DNA of 64,000 nt from Paenibacillus agilis. GTDB lineage: Bacteria; Bacillota; Bacilli; Paenibacillales; Paenibacillaceae. The stretch is taken from contig NZ_VNJK01000001.1 of assembly GCF_007786455.1 (NCBI RefSeq), forward strand, positions 3,000,673 through 3,064,672. Direction: 5' to 3'. The notes under the pieces were generated by a model that saw only the letters and a list, made by a program, of their open reading frames with translations, ran no database searches and was not told the DNA's origin. This document shows positions 9,460-17,672 of the stretch, piece by piece (position 1 is the first letter of the stretch; each line of letters opens with the position of its first letter). The translations under genes and the position numbers were made by a program.

Positions 9460-9580
9460 GCAAGCGTTTTTATTGGCCTATATAATCACCAAAATCATAT
9501 TAAGCAATGCCTGATTTCTTGCTTCATAACATGCAATCAGAGACTGCTGACTGCGAAATTTCAGTTATATTTGTGTGAAA

Positions 9581-9625
9581 GTAATAAAAAAGAAAGCGAC
9601 CACAGGCCGCTTTCTTTTTTATTAC
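9581..9625 (-). terminator. Strong terminator after dapA
   Basis: An 18-base perfect inverted repeat (9581-9598 and 9608-9625) whose arms are GTAATAAAAAAGAAAGCG and its complement. Inner CC/GG bases can extend it. The T-rich arm provides the U-tract. The structure is symmetrical, so it could stop transcripts from either side. It begins 15 bases after the dapA stop. Confidence 0.9.
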
Positions 9626-9639
9626 TTATATTGAATTCT

Positions 9640-10530
9640 TTACGTACGATTTGAATCCAGCAACTGTTTAATAAACTCTTGTTCTTGTTCCGTTGCTTGC
9701 ACAAGTGGCAAACGAACGCCACCTACTGCCACACCTTGCAGGTTCAACGCATGTTTAACCGCAACTGGGTTAGGAACTGGGTGTGGACAGTTAAACAGCC
9801 CTTTGAATACAGGGGAAAGCTTATTGTTCAATACTAGTGCATCTTGATTACGACCTTGAACAAAGGCTTCAATCATCAATTTCATTTCCGAACCAATGAC
9901 ATGGCTGGCTACACTTACGATACCGTAGATGCCGACACTGAGTCCTGGCAATGTTGTGATATCATCACCGCTGTACACCTTGAAATGCTCAGGCGCCTTT
10001 GCAGCAATCTCAGCCATCTGGTCAATAGATACACATTCTTTAGTAGATACAATATTCGGAACATCATTAGCCAAACGCAATGTTGTATCTACACTCATGC
10101 TGGACACGGTACGTGAAGGCACATTGTAAAGCATAACTGGGAGCTTTGTTGCGCTCGCAATGGCTTTGAAATGCTGATACATGCCTTCCTGACTTGGTTT
10201 ATTGTAATAAGGAACGACAAGCAGAATCCCGTCCACCCCTGCTGCCTCTGCTTCCTGTGTCAGATGTATGGAATGAGCTGTATTGTTGCTTCCTGTTCCT
10301 GCAATAATACGTGCGCGTCCACGTGCATGTTTAACAGCAAACTGGAATAATTGCACTTTTTCCTCATCTGTCAATGTTGGGGACTCACCTGTTGTGCCGC
10401 TTACAACTAGGCTATCTGACTTTTGCTCCTCAATCAAGTAGTCTATAAGTCTGCCCGTTTGTTCCCAATCAATTGTTAAATCATTATGGAATGGCGTTAC
10501 CATAGCCGTAATTAATCTGCCAAAATCCAT
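9640..10530 (-). CDS. dapA: 4-hydroxy-tetrahydrodipicolinate synthase
   Basis: 296 residues, TIM-barrel lyase condensing pyruvate with aspartate semialdehyde, the first committed step to lysine, meso-diaminopimelate and dipicolinate. Visible signatures are GTTGESPTL, the tyrosine of YNVPSRT and the Schiff-base lysine in STKEC. The C-terminal segment (NPVAVKHALNL) is typical. I start at ATG 10530, eight bases after AGGAGG; the upstream GTG lies inside the ribosome binding site. It is the last gene of asd-dapG-dapA and is followed by a strong terminator. The same order occurs in B. subtilis. Confidence 0.96.
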   Translation of the reverse strand: MDFGRLITAMVTPFHNDLTIDWEQTGRLIDYLIEEQKSDSLVVSGTTGESPTLTDEEKVQLFQFAVKHARGRARIIAGTGSNNTAHSIHLTQEAEAAGVDGILLVVPYYNKPSQEGMYQHFKAIASATKLPVMLYNVPSRTVSSMSVDTTLRLANDVPNIVSTKECVSIDQMAEIAAKAPEHFKVYSGDDITTLPGLSVGIYGIVSVASHVIGSEMKLMIEAFVQGRNQDALVLNNKLSPVFKGLFNCPHPVPNPVAVKHALNLQGVAVGGVRLPLVQATEQEQEFIKQLLDSNRT

Positions 10531-10609
10531 AATGAACACCTCCTTATAAAAAGCCTCAGCCTCTCAATTTCTATATCTATGTCATGTCTTCATTTACATG
10601 AATTCTTGT

Positions 10610-11827
10610 CTATCGATGTAGTTCAAACTTAGCATGCAATGCTCGTAAAGCACGTACCATATCCTCTTTCCGGACTAGTACCCAAATCGTCGTATTCGAA
10701 TCCGCAGATTGAAGAATTTGAATCTCTTGTTTCGTTAATGCTTCTACGATATGAGCCATAATACCAGGTACACCATTTATACCGCCGCCAATAACGGAAA
10801 CCTTCGCACAACCAGACAAGGACTTTGGCGCATATCCCATGTCATGCAGCACTTCAAGCGCTTTTGGCGCATCTGTATCAAATACCGTATATACCGCCCC
10901 AGAAGGGGTAACATTAATAAAGTCAACACTAATCTGATTATGAGCCATCGCCTTAAATACGTGAAGCTGAAGGTCTACCGCACCTTCTTGTGCCTCAACC
11001 GTAATTTGAGTAACGTTACTTACATATGCAATACCTGTTACATAGCGATCTACGATACCATCCTGTACTTGATTGAAGCATTCTGGATGTGTAACGAGCG
11101 TACCTTCCTCATCCGAGAACGTGCTGCGCACACGTACAGGAACACGCGCCTGCATCGCGATTTCAACTGCTCGCGGATGTATAACTTTGGCACCATGATG
11201 TGCCATGTTGCAGATTTCTGCATAACTAACTACCGACAACGGCTTCGCATCTTCAACAACCCTTGGATCTGCCGTCAAAATTCCATTTACATCCGTATAA
11301 ATGTCAACCATCTCAGCACGCAATGCCGTTCCAAGCGCAGTAGCAGATGTATCACTGCCTCCGCGGCCCAATGTCGTGAAATCACCGTTCTCGGTTTGCC
11401 CTTGGAAACCCGTTACGATAGCAACCTGATTGTTTTCCAACGCCTCACGAACCCGATCAGGTTTCACATCTAATATACGAGCATTACCATGATGACCATC
11501 CGTCTTGAAGCCTGCTTGTGCTCCAGTAAATACAGTTGATGCAATTCCTTCTGCCTGTAGCAAACTGCACAACGTAGTTGCTGAAATAATTTCACCACAG
11601 CACAACAATAAATCCTGCTCGCGTGATGGCAATGCGTTACCATTGTTCGCGGTCCATTCAAGCAGGGTATCTGTTGCATATGGCTCACCACGACGTCCCA
11701 TCGCAGAGACGACAACTGCAAGGCGATAGCCTTGTTCGAGTTCTCGCCGTATATGATGAATAACGCGTTGTCTTGCTTCAGGGGTAGATAATGATGTCCC
11801 CCCGAATTTTTGAACTAAAATACGCAT
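10610..11827 (-). CDS. dapG: Aspartate kinase, DapG type
   Basis: 405 residues: an amino-acid kinase domain (about 1-230, starting MRILVQKFGGTS, with GRGGSDTSA) and two C-terminal ACT domains that bind regulators. It phosphorylates aspartate for the diaminopimelate/lysine branch; the B. subtilis orthologue at this locus is the diaminopimelate-sensitive isozyme I. Length equals that of DapG, and there is no sign of an internal start like that of LysC isozymes. ATG lies seven bases after GGAGG. An intrinsic terminator ends only 45 bases upstream, so transcription from asd into dapG must read through it or start within that gap. No lysine riboswitch precedes it. Confidence 0.94.
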   Translation of the reverse strand: MRILVQKFGGTSLSTPEARQRVIHHIRRELEQGYRLAVVVSAMGRRGEPYATDTLLEWTANNGNALPSREQDLLLCCGEIISATTLCSLLQAEGIASTVFTGAQAGFKTDGHHGNARILDVKPDRVREALENNQVAIVTGFQGQTENGDFTTLGRGGSDTSATALGTALRAEMVDIYTDVNGILTADPRVVEDAKPLSVVSYAEICNMAHHGAKVIHPRAVEIAMQARVPVRVRSTFSDEEGTLVTHPECFNQVQDGIVDRYVTGIAYVSNVTQITVEAQEGAVDLQLHVFKAMAHNQISVDFINVTPSGAVYTVFDTDAPKALEVLHDMGYAPKSLSGCAKVSVIGGGINGVPGIMAHIVEALTKQEIQILQSADSNTTIWVLVRKEDMVRALRALHAKFELHR

Positions 11828-11871
11828 GTAACATTCCTCCAACTAAGATGACTGACCGTATTAGAACACGC

Positions 11872-11894
11872 AAAAAAGGCAGGAGCAACCTGCC
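11872..11894 (-). terminator. Compact terminator fused to the asd stop codon
   Basis: GGCAGG (starting in the asd stop codon), a five-base loop and CCTGCC, followed by TTTTTT on the minus strand. The next gene, dapG, begins 45 bases further on. Confidence 0.85.
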
Positions 11895-12937
11895 TATTCC
11901 TGCCGCTCCGATGCCAAATGCTCTGCAATTTGAACCGCATTCCAAGCAGCGCCTTTGAGTAAGTTATCAGATACGATCCACATATTTAACGCTAATGGAT
12001 GATACAAATCACGGCGTACACGGCCCACAAACACGTCAAGCTTGCCAGCAGCATCTGTCGCAAGCGGGTACGTCTGCGTCCCGATATCATCTTGGAGGGT
12101 AACTCCAGGTGCATCATTCAATAGTTGCCTTACTTCATTTATATCGAAATCTTGCTTCAATTCCACATATACAGACTCAGAGTGACCATAGACAACAGGA
12201 ATACGAACGCATGTCGCTGTTACTTGTAGGTCATCATCACCCATAATTTTTCTCGTTTCTTGAATCATCTTGATTTCTTCATACGTAAAGCCGTTATCTT
12301 GAAACTTATCAATTTGCGGTACTGCATTGAATGCTATTTGATGCTTAACTGGTAACGAAGATACTGGCAAAATATCTGCCTCTACTTCACGCCCCTCCAA
12401 AACTTCCTTAGTCTGGCGAAGCATCTCATTAATCGCACTACTACCTGCACCAGAAACTGCTTGATACGTAGATACGATAATGCGGGAAATGCCATAACGA
12501 TCATAGAGAGGTTTGAGTGCCGCTACCATCTGAATCGTGGAACAGTTCGGATTTGCAATGATTCCTTTATGTTCCTTAATTACATCCGCATTTACTTCTG
12601 GAACAATTAGCGGTGTATTCGGGTCCATACGATATGCACTTGTGTTGTCGATGCACACTGCACCGCGTTCAACAGCTGCCGGAGCCAGCGCACGACTTAC
12701 ATCTCCTCCCGCACTAAACAAGGCAAAATCAACACCTTCAAAGCTCTCTTGCTTGGCTTCTTCAATCGTGTGTTCTACTCCGTTAAACATTACAGTTTTG
12801 CCTGCAGAACGAGCTGAAGATAACAGCTTCAAGTTACGGATCGGGAATTTGCGTTGTTCTAATAGCTTTAAGATCTGTTCCCCCACTGCTCCAGTAGCCC
12901 CAACTACTGCAACGTTAAATTGCTTCTGATTCGACAT
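11894..12937 (-). CDS. asd: Aspartate-semialdehyde dehydrogenase
   Basis: 347 residues. The NADP-binding GATGAVGE is near residue 13, the active-site cysteine in NPNCSTIQM, and the substrate loop includes YQAVSGAG. It reduces aspartyl phosphate to aspartate semialdehyde, feeding dapA beside it and the threonine/methionine branch. ATG 12937 is chosen because GGGGAG precedes it by about nine bases; the longer reading to 12973 would start inside the inverted repeat that separates asd from spoVFB. It lies directly after the dipicolinate synthase genes, the B. subtilis order. Confidence 0.96.
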   Translation of the reverse strand: MSNQKQFNVAVVGATGAVGEQILKLLEQRKFPIRNLKLLSSARSAGKTVMFNGVEHTIEEAKQESFEGVDFALFSAGGDVSRALAPAAVERGAVCIDNTSAYRMDPNTPLIVPEVNADVIKEHKGIIANPNCSTIQMVAALKPLYDRYGISRIIVSTYQAVSGAGSSAINEMLRQTKEVLEGREVEADILPVSSLPVKHQIAFNAVPQIDKFQDNGFTYEEIKMIQETRKIMGDDDLQVTATCVRIPVVYGHSESVYVELKQDFDINEVRQLLNDAPGVTLQDDIGTQTYPLATDAAGKLDVFVGRVRRDLYHPLALNMWIVSDNLLKGAAWNAVQIAEHLASERQE

Positions 12938-12974
12938 CTGTTGTTTCTCCCCTCTGTCCCGTATATGGAGCACA

Positions 12975-13008
12975 AAGGAGCGTGAGGACCGGGGTCTTCA
13001 CGCTCCTT
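12975..13008 (-). other. Inverted repeat between spoVFB and asd
   Basis: Perfect 11-base arms AAGGAGCGTGA and TCACGCTCCTT plus an inner GACC/GGTC pairing give a stem of about 16 base pairs. On the minus strand it is followed by TGTGCTCC, so there is no proper U-tract. It could be an inefficient terminator, an mRNA stabiliser or a processing site between the sporulation and growth halves of the cluster. Confidence 0.6.
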
Positions 13009-13016
13009 GCGACTTA

Positions 13017-13619
13017 TCATGTATACTGAAAGCGCTCAATAATGAGCGGCTGCAGTTGCTTACCTTCCAGGGCTGCTGCACACGCCTCCGGAATCAATTC
13101 CATCCGCGCTACTAAAGAATTCGGTTTCTGAACAGGATTATCCTGACCATAAGGTACAAAATATATATGCTTAGCTACTAGCAACTTCGCAATGTTAGCC
13201 GCGTTCAAACCCAAACCATCATTGGTCGAAATCGCTAATACTAATGGCCTCTGATTCCGCATTTGCGCCTTAGCTGCCATAAGGACAGGGCTGTCCGTGA
13301 TTGCATTAGCCAATCGACTAGTCGTATTGCCCGTACAAGGTGCAATCACCAACACATCCAGCAGCTTGGATGGCCCAAGCGGTTCCGCTTCAACAATTGT
13401 AGTGATCATATCATTGCCAGTAATATCTTTCAACTGTTTCTGCCAATGATTAGACGTACCAAATCGCGTATCTGTCGTTAAAATTGTAGTTGAAACAATA
13501 GGGATAACTCGCGCACCAAGATCAACAAAGCGTTGAATTTGCGGCATCACTTCGTCAAATGTACAGTGTGAACCTGTCAACGCATAGCCTACGGTTATTC
13601 CAGTAAAATCTAAGCTCAT
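13017..13619 (-). CDS. spoVFB: Dipicolinate synthase subunit B
   Basis: 200 residues of the flavoprotein (HFCD) family: TVGYALTGSHCTF near the N-terminus, the phosphate-binding APCTGNTTSRLA in the middle and a C-terminal VPYGQDNP. With SpoVFA it oxidises dihydrodipicolinate to dipicolinic acid in the mother cell, for spore core dehydration and heat resistance. Its start overlaps the spoVFA stop by four bases (ATGA). The substrate precursor comes from the DapA made three genes downstream. Confidence 0.95.
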   Translation of the reverse strand: MSLDFTGITVGYALTGSHCTFDEVMPQIQRFVDLGARVIPIVSTTILTTDTRFGTSNHWQKQLKDITGNDMITTIVEAEPLGPSKLLDVLVIAPCTGNTTSRLANAITDSPVLMAAKAQMRNQRPLVLAISTNDGLGLNAANIAKLLVAKHIYFVPYGQDNPVQKPNSLVARMELIPEACAAALEGKQLQPLIIERFQYT

Positions 13620-14515
13620 TGGCCATCCCCCCGACTTCGCGTCACTTCATTCAGCAATTCGCTGATACTGTTCGCCAAAATACGACCAGCAGTTTTAGGA
13701 GCAACGATACCTGGAAGTCCTGGAGCAAGCATTGCCTTAATGCCGCGTTTTTCCGCGAATCGGAAATCAATGCCGCCTGGCTTCGACGCCAAATCGATAA
13801 GCACAGCACGGTTTGGCATTTGGGATATGACCTGCGCTGTGACTATCATAGTCGGTATCGTATTAAAAAGCAAGTCGATTTGAGACACTTGCTGCGCAAG
13901 GTTAGTCAAATAAAACGGCTCGCATCCCATCTCTACCCCTCTAGCGAAATGCTCCGGTCTGCGCACTCCTAATTTTACCCGTGCACCAAGTCCAAGCAAC
14001 GTACGTGCTAATGTAAAACCGGTTCGACCCAATCCGAGCACAACAATTTCTGCACCATGAATCGTAATATCCGTATGCTGTATCGCCATCATAACAGCAC
14101 CTTCAGCAGTCGGTATCGAGTTGTATATGGCAACATCATCACGTTCAAATAATTCTAACAGCGTAATGCGATGCTTCGCACACAACTTACTTAAATAGGG
14201 CTTAGCCATACCTGTAAATATGACTGCATGCTTAGGGAGCGCAGCGATATCTTCTTCGGTTAGTGTTATTTCTTCAGATGTAAATATAGCGTGCACTCGG
14301 CCATCTTCATCCGTACCAACCGCAGGCAGCACCAGTGCATCTGTATTTCTTAACAACTCAAGAGACAGCGACTTACGCTGAATGCCATGGTATGGATTTG
14401 ACAGTTGGTCAAATCCAACAAGAGTCACACTGGCATCCAGCTCTGACAGCTTCTGAAAAACTTCGATCTGTCTGGCGTCGCCACCTAAGAACACGACATG
14501 AACGCCGGTCAACAT
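13616..14515 (-). CDS. spoVFA: Dipicolinate synthase subunit A
   Basis: 299 residues with an N-terminal segment beginning VHVVFLGGDARQ and a Rossmann dinucleotide-binding fold at about 150-180 (VVLGLGRTGFTLAR). It forms dipicolinate synthase with SpoVFB. ATG lies twelve bases after AAAGGAG, a long but usable spacing. A sigma-K-type promoter is visible about 45 bases upstream, consistent with late mother-cell expression, and the dut terminator isolates it from upstream transcription. Confidence 0.96.
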   Translation of the reverse strand: MLTGVHVVFLGGDARQIEVFQKLSELDASVTLVGFDQLSNPYHGIQRKSLSLELLRNTDALVLPAVGTDEDGRVHAIFTSEEITLTEEDIAALPKHAVIFTGMAKPYLSKLCAKHRITLLELFERDDVAIYNSIPTAEGAVMMAIQHTDITIHGAEIVVLGLGRTGFTLARTLLGLGARVKLGVRRPEHFARGVEMGCEPFYLTNLAQQVSQIDLLFNTIPTMIVTAQVISQMPNRAVLIDLASKPGGIDFRFAEKRGIKAMLAPGLPGIVAPKTAGRILANSISELLNEVTRSRGDGQ

Positions 14516-14560
14516 GGTTGCGAATCACTCCTTTCTAACTTGCCGCTTGCACATCTAGAA

Positions 14561-14589
14561 CATCATATGCCAGCGCCCAGAAAGGGTGC
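14561..14589 (-). promoter_or_regulatory. Candidate sigma-K promoter of spoVFAB
   Basis: Minus strand: AC at 14586-14587, 16 bases, then GCATATGATG with CATATGATG at 14561-14569. Sigma-K promoters have AC at -35, 16-17 bases, and (g)CATAnnnTA at -10; only the last base differs. spoVF is a known sigma-K target in B. subtilis. Confidence 0.6.
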
Positions 14590-14614
14590 TTATAAGCAAA
14601 CAACTCCAAAATTG

Positions 14615-14647
14615 AAAAAAACGACTGCTTCGCAAAGAAGCAGTCGT
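14615..14647 (-). terminator. Intrinsic terminator of dut
   Basis: Eleven-base perfect arms ACGACTGCTTC and GAAGCAGTCGT, a five-base loop and a run of seven T on the minus strand, 40 bases past the dut stop. Confidence 0.93.
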
Positions 14648-14686
14648 CCCATTCATTTTATAAAAATATACGAGGGCACAGCCATA

Positions 14687-15145
14687 TTATTTCGTTCCCG
14701 TATGGCCAAAGCCGCCTTCACCACGGATTGTATCAGACAATTCGTCTACTTCCACAAGTTTTATGCGAGGCACTTCTTGAATTACCATTTGAGCAATACG
14801 TTCGTTACGCTCGATTTTGAACGCCTGCTTACCGTGATTAATAATAAGTACCTTTACTTCACCACGATAGTCCGCATCAATCGTACCAGGTGAATTTAGA
14901 CATGTAATTCCATTTTTATATGCTAATCCGCTGCGCGGACGAATTTGAGCTTCCAATTGTGGTGGAAGAGCGATTGCAAACCCTGTTGGTACGAGCATAC
15001 GCTCACCTGGAGCTAATACAATCGATTCCTCTACAGCTGCATGCAGATCGAATCCCGCTGCAAGTTCAGACATTTGCTGTGGGAGAGGAATATCCTCATT
15101 ACCTGATAATTTTTTGATTTGAACTTCATAACTGTTATTGGACAA
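14687..15145 (-). CDS. dut: dUTP diphosphatase
   Basis: 152 residues with all five trimeric dUTPase motifs in order: [35 protein letters not shown] and [10 protein letters not shown]. It hydrolyses dUTP to dUMP, keeping uracil out of DNA and supplying thymidylate synthesis. The start is TTG 15145, seven bases after AGGAGG, lying inside the end of the M16 peptidase gene with an 11-base overlap, so translation is probably coupled. B. subtilis has ymxH in this slot and no dut here. A strong terminator follows. Confidence 0.95.
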   Translation of the reverse strand: MSNNSYEVQIKKLSGNEDIPLPQQMSELAAGFDLHAAVEESIVLAPGERMLVPTGFAIALPPQLEAQIRPRSGLAYKNGITCLNSPGTIDADYRGEVKVLIINHGKQAFKIERNERIAQMVIQEVPRIKLVEVDELSDTIRGEGGFGHTGTK

Positions 15146-16388
15146 GACTATCCCTCCTGAATGCTGCAATCGCCGCGTCATTACTGCCTACCATCGACAC
15201 TGCAAATGGCTGTGCTGTCATATTCTTGACAATCTCACGCACATCATCTTGTGTCACGGCCTCAATACGAGCGATAATTTCATCTAATGTGTAATGTCTT
15301 CCTAACATTAATTCATTTTTGCCTAAACGAGTCATACGACTGCTCGTGCTTTCCAAACTTAAAATAAGGCTGCCTTTTAGCTGCTCTTTCCCTTTGCGCA
15401 ATTCTTCATCAGACAACCCTTTTACTGTAACATCCTGCAGCACCTCTAGTGTTAGTTCCAACACATCAGAAGTCTGCTTCGGCGCTGTTCCGGCATAAAC
15501 CGTAAACAACCCACTGTCAATATGGGAAGAATGATAGGAATAAACGGAATAAGCTAGACCACGCTTCTCACGGATCTCTTGGAACAAACGCGAACTCATT
15601 CCGCCACCAATAATGTTATTCAATAACACCATCGCATATAAGTTCGAATCATTCATAGAGCACCCTGGCAAGCTCATGCAAATATGATTTTGTTCCGTTT
15701 GCTTCTGATGGAATAATAAATCACTCTTGAACGCCGGTGCCTCCACAGCAGGAGACTGCCCTTTAATTTGGAAATCCCCAAAGTGACGCTCGAGCAATTC
15801 AATGATCGAATCATCAATATTTCCCGCAACGGCAATAACGGTATTGTCGAGTGTATAATGCTGATTCATATAGCGTTTCAAGTCAGCAGAAGTCATTGCG
15901 TCCAATCGTTCTCTCGTACCTAATATCGGATAAGCCAACGAATGCGAACCATACGCTGCACGAGTTAACAAATCATGTACGAGATCATCAGGCGTGTCTT
16001 CATACATCGATATTTCTTCTAGAATAACGTTTCTTTCTTTATGTAGTTCCTCTTCAGCCATTTGTGACCGGAAAAACATATCCGAAAGCACGTCTACAGC
16101 AATTGGCAAATGCTCATCAAGCACTTTCGTATAGTAACAAGTATATTCTTTGGAAGTAAATGCATTTACATGTCCACCTATTCCATCGAATGCTTCAGCA
16201 ATTGACTTAGCATCATATCGCTCTGTACCTTTAAATAACATATGCTCTATAAAATGAGAAACACCGTTCGTCGTCTCATCCTCATTGCGCGATCCAGTCT
16301 TCACCCAGATGCCGAACGAAACTGAACGGCAGGTCGGAATTTTCTCTAAAACGACACGCAGGCCGTTTGTCAGCTGCACATTTTCCAA
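15135..16388 (-). CDS. mlpA: M16 processing-peptidase-like zinc protease
   Basis: 417 residues. The zinc motif HFIEH is at residues 45-49 with a third glutamate in the ERNVILEEI segment. The second half has [20 protein letters not shown], the typical substrate-binding region. B. subtilis MlpA/YmxG at this locus is a mitochondrial-processing-peptidase-like protein implicated in control of extracellular protease genes. The start is TTG, eight bases after AGGAGG. It lies between ylxY and dut. Confidence 0.93.
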   Translation of the reverse strand: MENVQLTNGLRVVLEKIPTCRSVSFGIWVKTGSRNEDETTNGVSHFIEHMLFKGTERYDAKSIAEAFDGIGGHVNAFTSKEYTCYYTKVLDEHLPIAVDVLSDMFFRSQMAEEELHKERNVILEEISMYEDTPDDLVHDLLTRAAYGSHSLAYPILGTRERLDAMTSADLKRYMNQHYTLDNTVIAVAGNIDDSIIELLERHFGDFQIKGQSPAVEAPAFKSDLLFHQKQTEQNHICMSLPGCSMNDSNLYAMVLLNNIIGGGMSSRLFQEIREKRGLAYSVYSYHSSHIDSGLFTVYAGTAPKQTSDVLELTLEVLQDVTVKGLSDEELRKGKEQLKGSLILSLESTSSRMTRLGKNELMLGRHYTLDEIIARIEAVTQDDVREIVKNMTAQPFAVSMVGSNDAAIAAFRRDSLVQ

Positions 16389-16433
16389 CAGGAGCTCCTC
16401 CTTAACTCAATTCGATGCACTCTTTATCCTATC

Positions 16434-16499
16434 AAAAAAGTGCTGTCACCTCAACTTATTCCCTAATTGATTTGGGAGAACCCGCTTCTCTGACAGCAC
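16434..16499 (-). terminator. Branched terminator overlapping the 3' end of ylxY
   Basis: Nine-base arms GTGCTGTCA (within the last codons of ylxY) and TGACAGCAC (overlapping its TGA stop) are followed by TTTTTT on the minus strand. The 42-base interior includes a GAGAA/TTCTC hairpin and a CCC/GGG pairing. The last 13 or so codons of ylxY are therefore part of the terminator. mlpA starts 46 bases beyond the T-run. Confidence 0.75.
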
Positions 16500-17462
16500 C
16501 TCGCTCACTGTTCCTGGCTCTAGCTTATTTTCTCTCGCCATACGAATAAATGTAGGCAGAGCTTTGCTTGTTGCTGCTGTCGGATGCATAAGTACGAGTA
16601 CCCCCGGCTTCAACTTAGGCTTTACACGTTGAATAATTGTACCTGGCTCGTTTGGAGTATTCCAGTCGATCGTGTCCGCACTCCATAGCACTGTAAGCAT
16701 TTTCAATTGTTGAGCGGTCTTTACCGTGAGGCTGTTAAACGAGCCAGAAGGCGGTGCAAACCAGCTACTCCGCTTCCCGAGCTGCTTTTCAATCTCACGC
16801 TCTGTCTTTTCTATTTCAACATATTGTCGCCCCTCACTAAGTTGAGCCATATTCGGATGTGTATAGGCATGATTGCCTATCTCATGCCCCTCTTCTGTAA
16901 GACGCTTCGCCAATTCAGGATTACGGCGAACCCAAGAACCATCTAAAAAGAAGGTCGTCTTCACTTGATATTCTTTCAATGTTTTTAAAATGGGCTCAAT
17001 ATGTTCATTTCCCCATGCTACGTTAATCATAAACGCAACCATCGGCTTATTTTCATTTCCTCTATATATGGGTTCTATCGGCAAATCCGCTAAGGTTACT
17101 TCTGCTTTCGTTTCGCGATACACGAGCTTTAGTGGAGCACCTTTCGGTAATTTGCTACTTTGTTCGTAGGATGCCGCTTCATCCACTTCAAGACCATTAT
17201 AGCCAGGAACGGCCTTCCATACGCGATCAATACGAGCATTTATCGGTGCTTCCCGCTGCTCTTCAGCCGCTCTTTTTATTCGCTGACGCAGTTCGTCCCC
17301 GTTTACTTCATCTAAATTGCTGCTCATCTGAAACGCATCGCTATTAGCCAGTTGAGCTTTATGTTCAGCTACATATTTACTTGCACCGGTCCAATCTACT
17401 ATGACCCACGTGATGATACAAGCAAAGCCGACAACAATCCACTTTTGTTTCGTTGCGTTCAA
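16446..17462 (-). CDS. ylxY: YlxY-type sporulation polysaccharide deacetylase homologue
   Basis: 338 residues: one N-terminal membrane anchor (about 8-26), a helical segment, then a NodB/CE4 domain (about 130-320). The zinc histidines are present in NHAYTHPN and the TTFFLDG strand is kept, but the first motif (normally TFDDG) reads MINVAWGNE, so the catalytic aspartate pair is missing. It may be non-catalytic or use a different mechanism. I start at TTG 17462, nine bases after AAGGGG; the ATG at 17507 lies upstream of the predicted sigma-E transcription start and lacks a ribosome binding site. Confidence 0.88.
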   Translation of the reverse strand: MNATKQKWIVVGFACIITWVIVDWTGASKYVAEHKAQLANSDAFQMSSNLDEVNGDELRQRIKRAAEEQREAPINARIDRVWKAVPGYNGLEVDEAASYEQSSKLPKGAPLKLVYRETKAEVTLADLPIEPIYRGNENKPMVAFMINVAWGNEHIEPILKTLKEYQVKTTFFLDGSWVRRNPELAKRLTEEGHEIGNHAYTHPNMAQLSEGRQYVEIEKTEREIEKQLGKRSSWFAPPSGSFNSLTVKTAQQLKMLTVLWSADTIDWNTPNEPGTIIQRVKPKLKPGVLVLMHPTAATSKALPTFIRMARENKLEPGTVSEVLSEKRVLPNQLGNKLR

Positions 17463-17505
17463 TAAGGTCATCCCCTTCGATGGTTGTCCAATTCCGATCC
17501 ATTCC

Positions 17506-17534
17506 ATTCTATGCGACTTTGGACCGTCTTATTC
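17506..17534 (-). promoter_or_regulatory. Candidate sigma-E promoter of ylxY
   Basis: Minus strand GAATAAG (17528-17534), 14 bases, CATAGAAT (17506-17513). The sigma-E consensus is KMATATT, 14 bases, CATACAnT; the -10 box differs at one base and the -35 box at two. Transcription would start near 17499, after the pnp terminator. Confidence 0.55.
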
Positions 17535-17612
17535 GATACACCAAACAACTATCAGTTAGGATGAACATAACGCACTATTTTTACCAATCCTCCTAAAAAC
17601 TTAGTTACAAAC

Positions 17613-17641
17613 AAAAAAAGAGCCAGATTCATCTGGCTCTT
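17613..17641 (-). terminator. Intrinsic terminator of pnp
   Basis: Ten-base perfect arms AAGAGCCAGA and TCTGGCTCTT with a four-base loop, followed by a run of T on the minus strand, 32 bases past the pnp stop. Confidence 0.93.
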
Positions 17642-17672
17642 ACAAAGTAACTCATTTGGCAAACAAATGATA

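Noticed and set aside
10751-11473. 240-residue plus-strand frame opposite dapG
   Set aside because: Fully antisense to a well-supported aspartokinase and rich in Cys, Tyr and Asn, as expected of an antisense frame.
11828-11871. Lysine riboswitch before dapG
   Set aside because: There are only 45 bases between the asd terminator and dapG, far too short for the L-box.
12975-13008. Factor-independent terminator of spoVFAB
   Set aside because: The stem is strong but the following bases are TGTGCTCC, not a U-tract, so I list it as an inverted repeat only.
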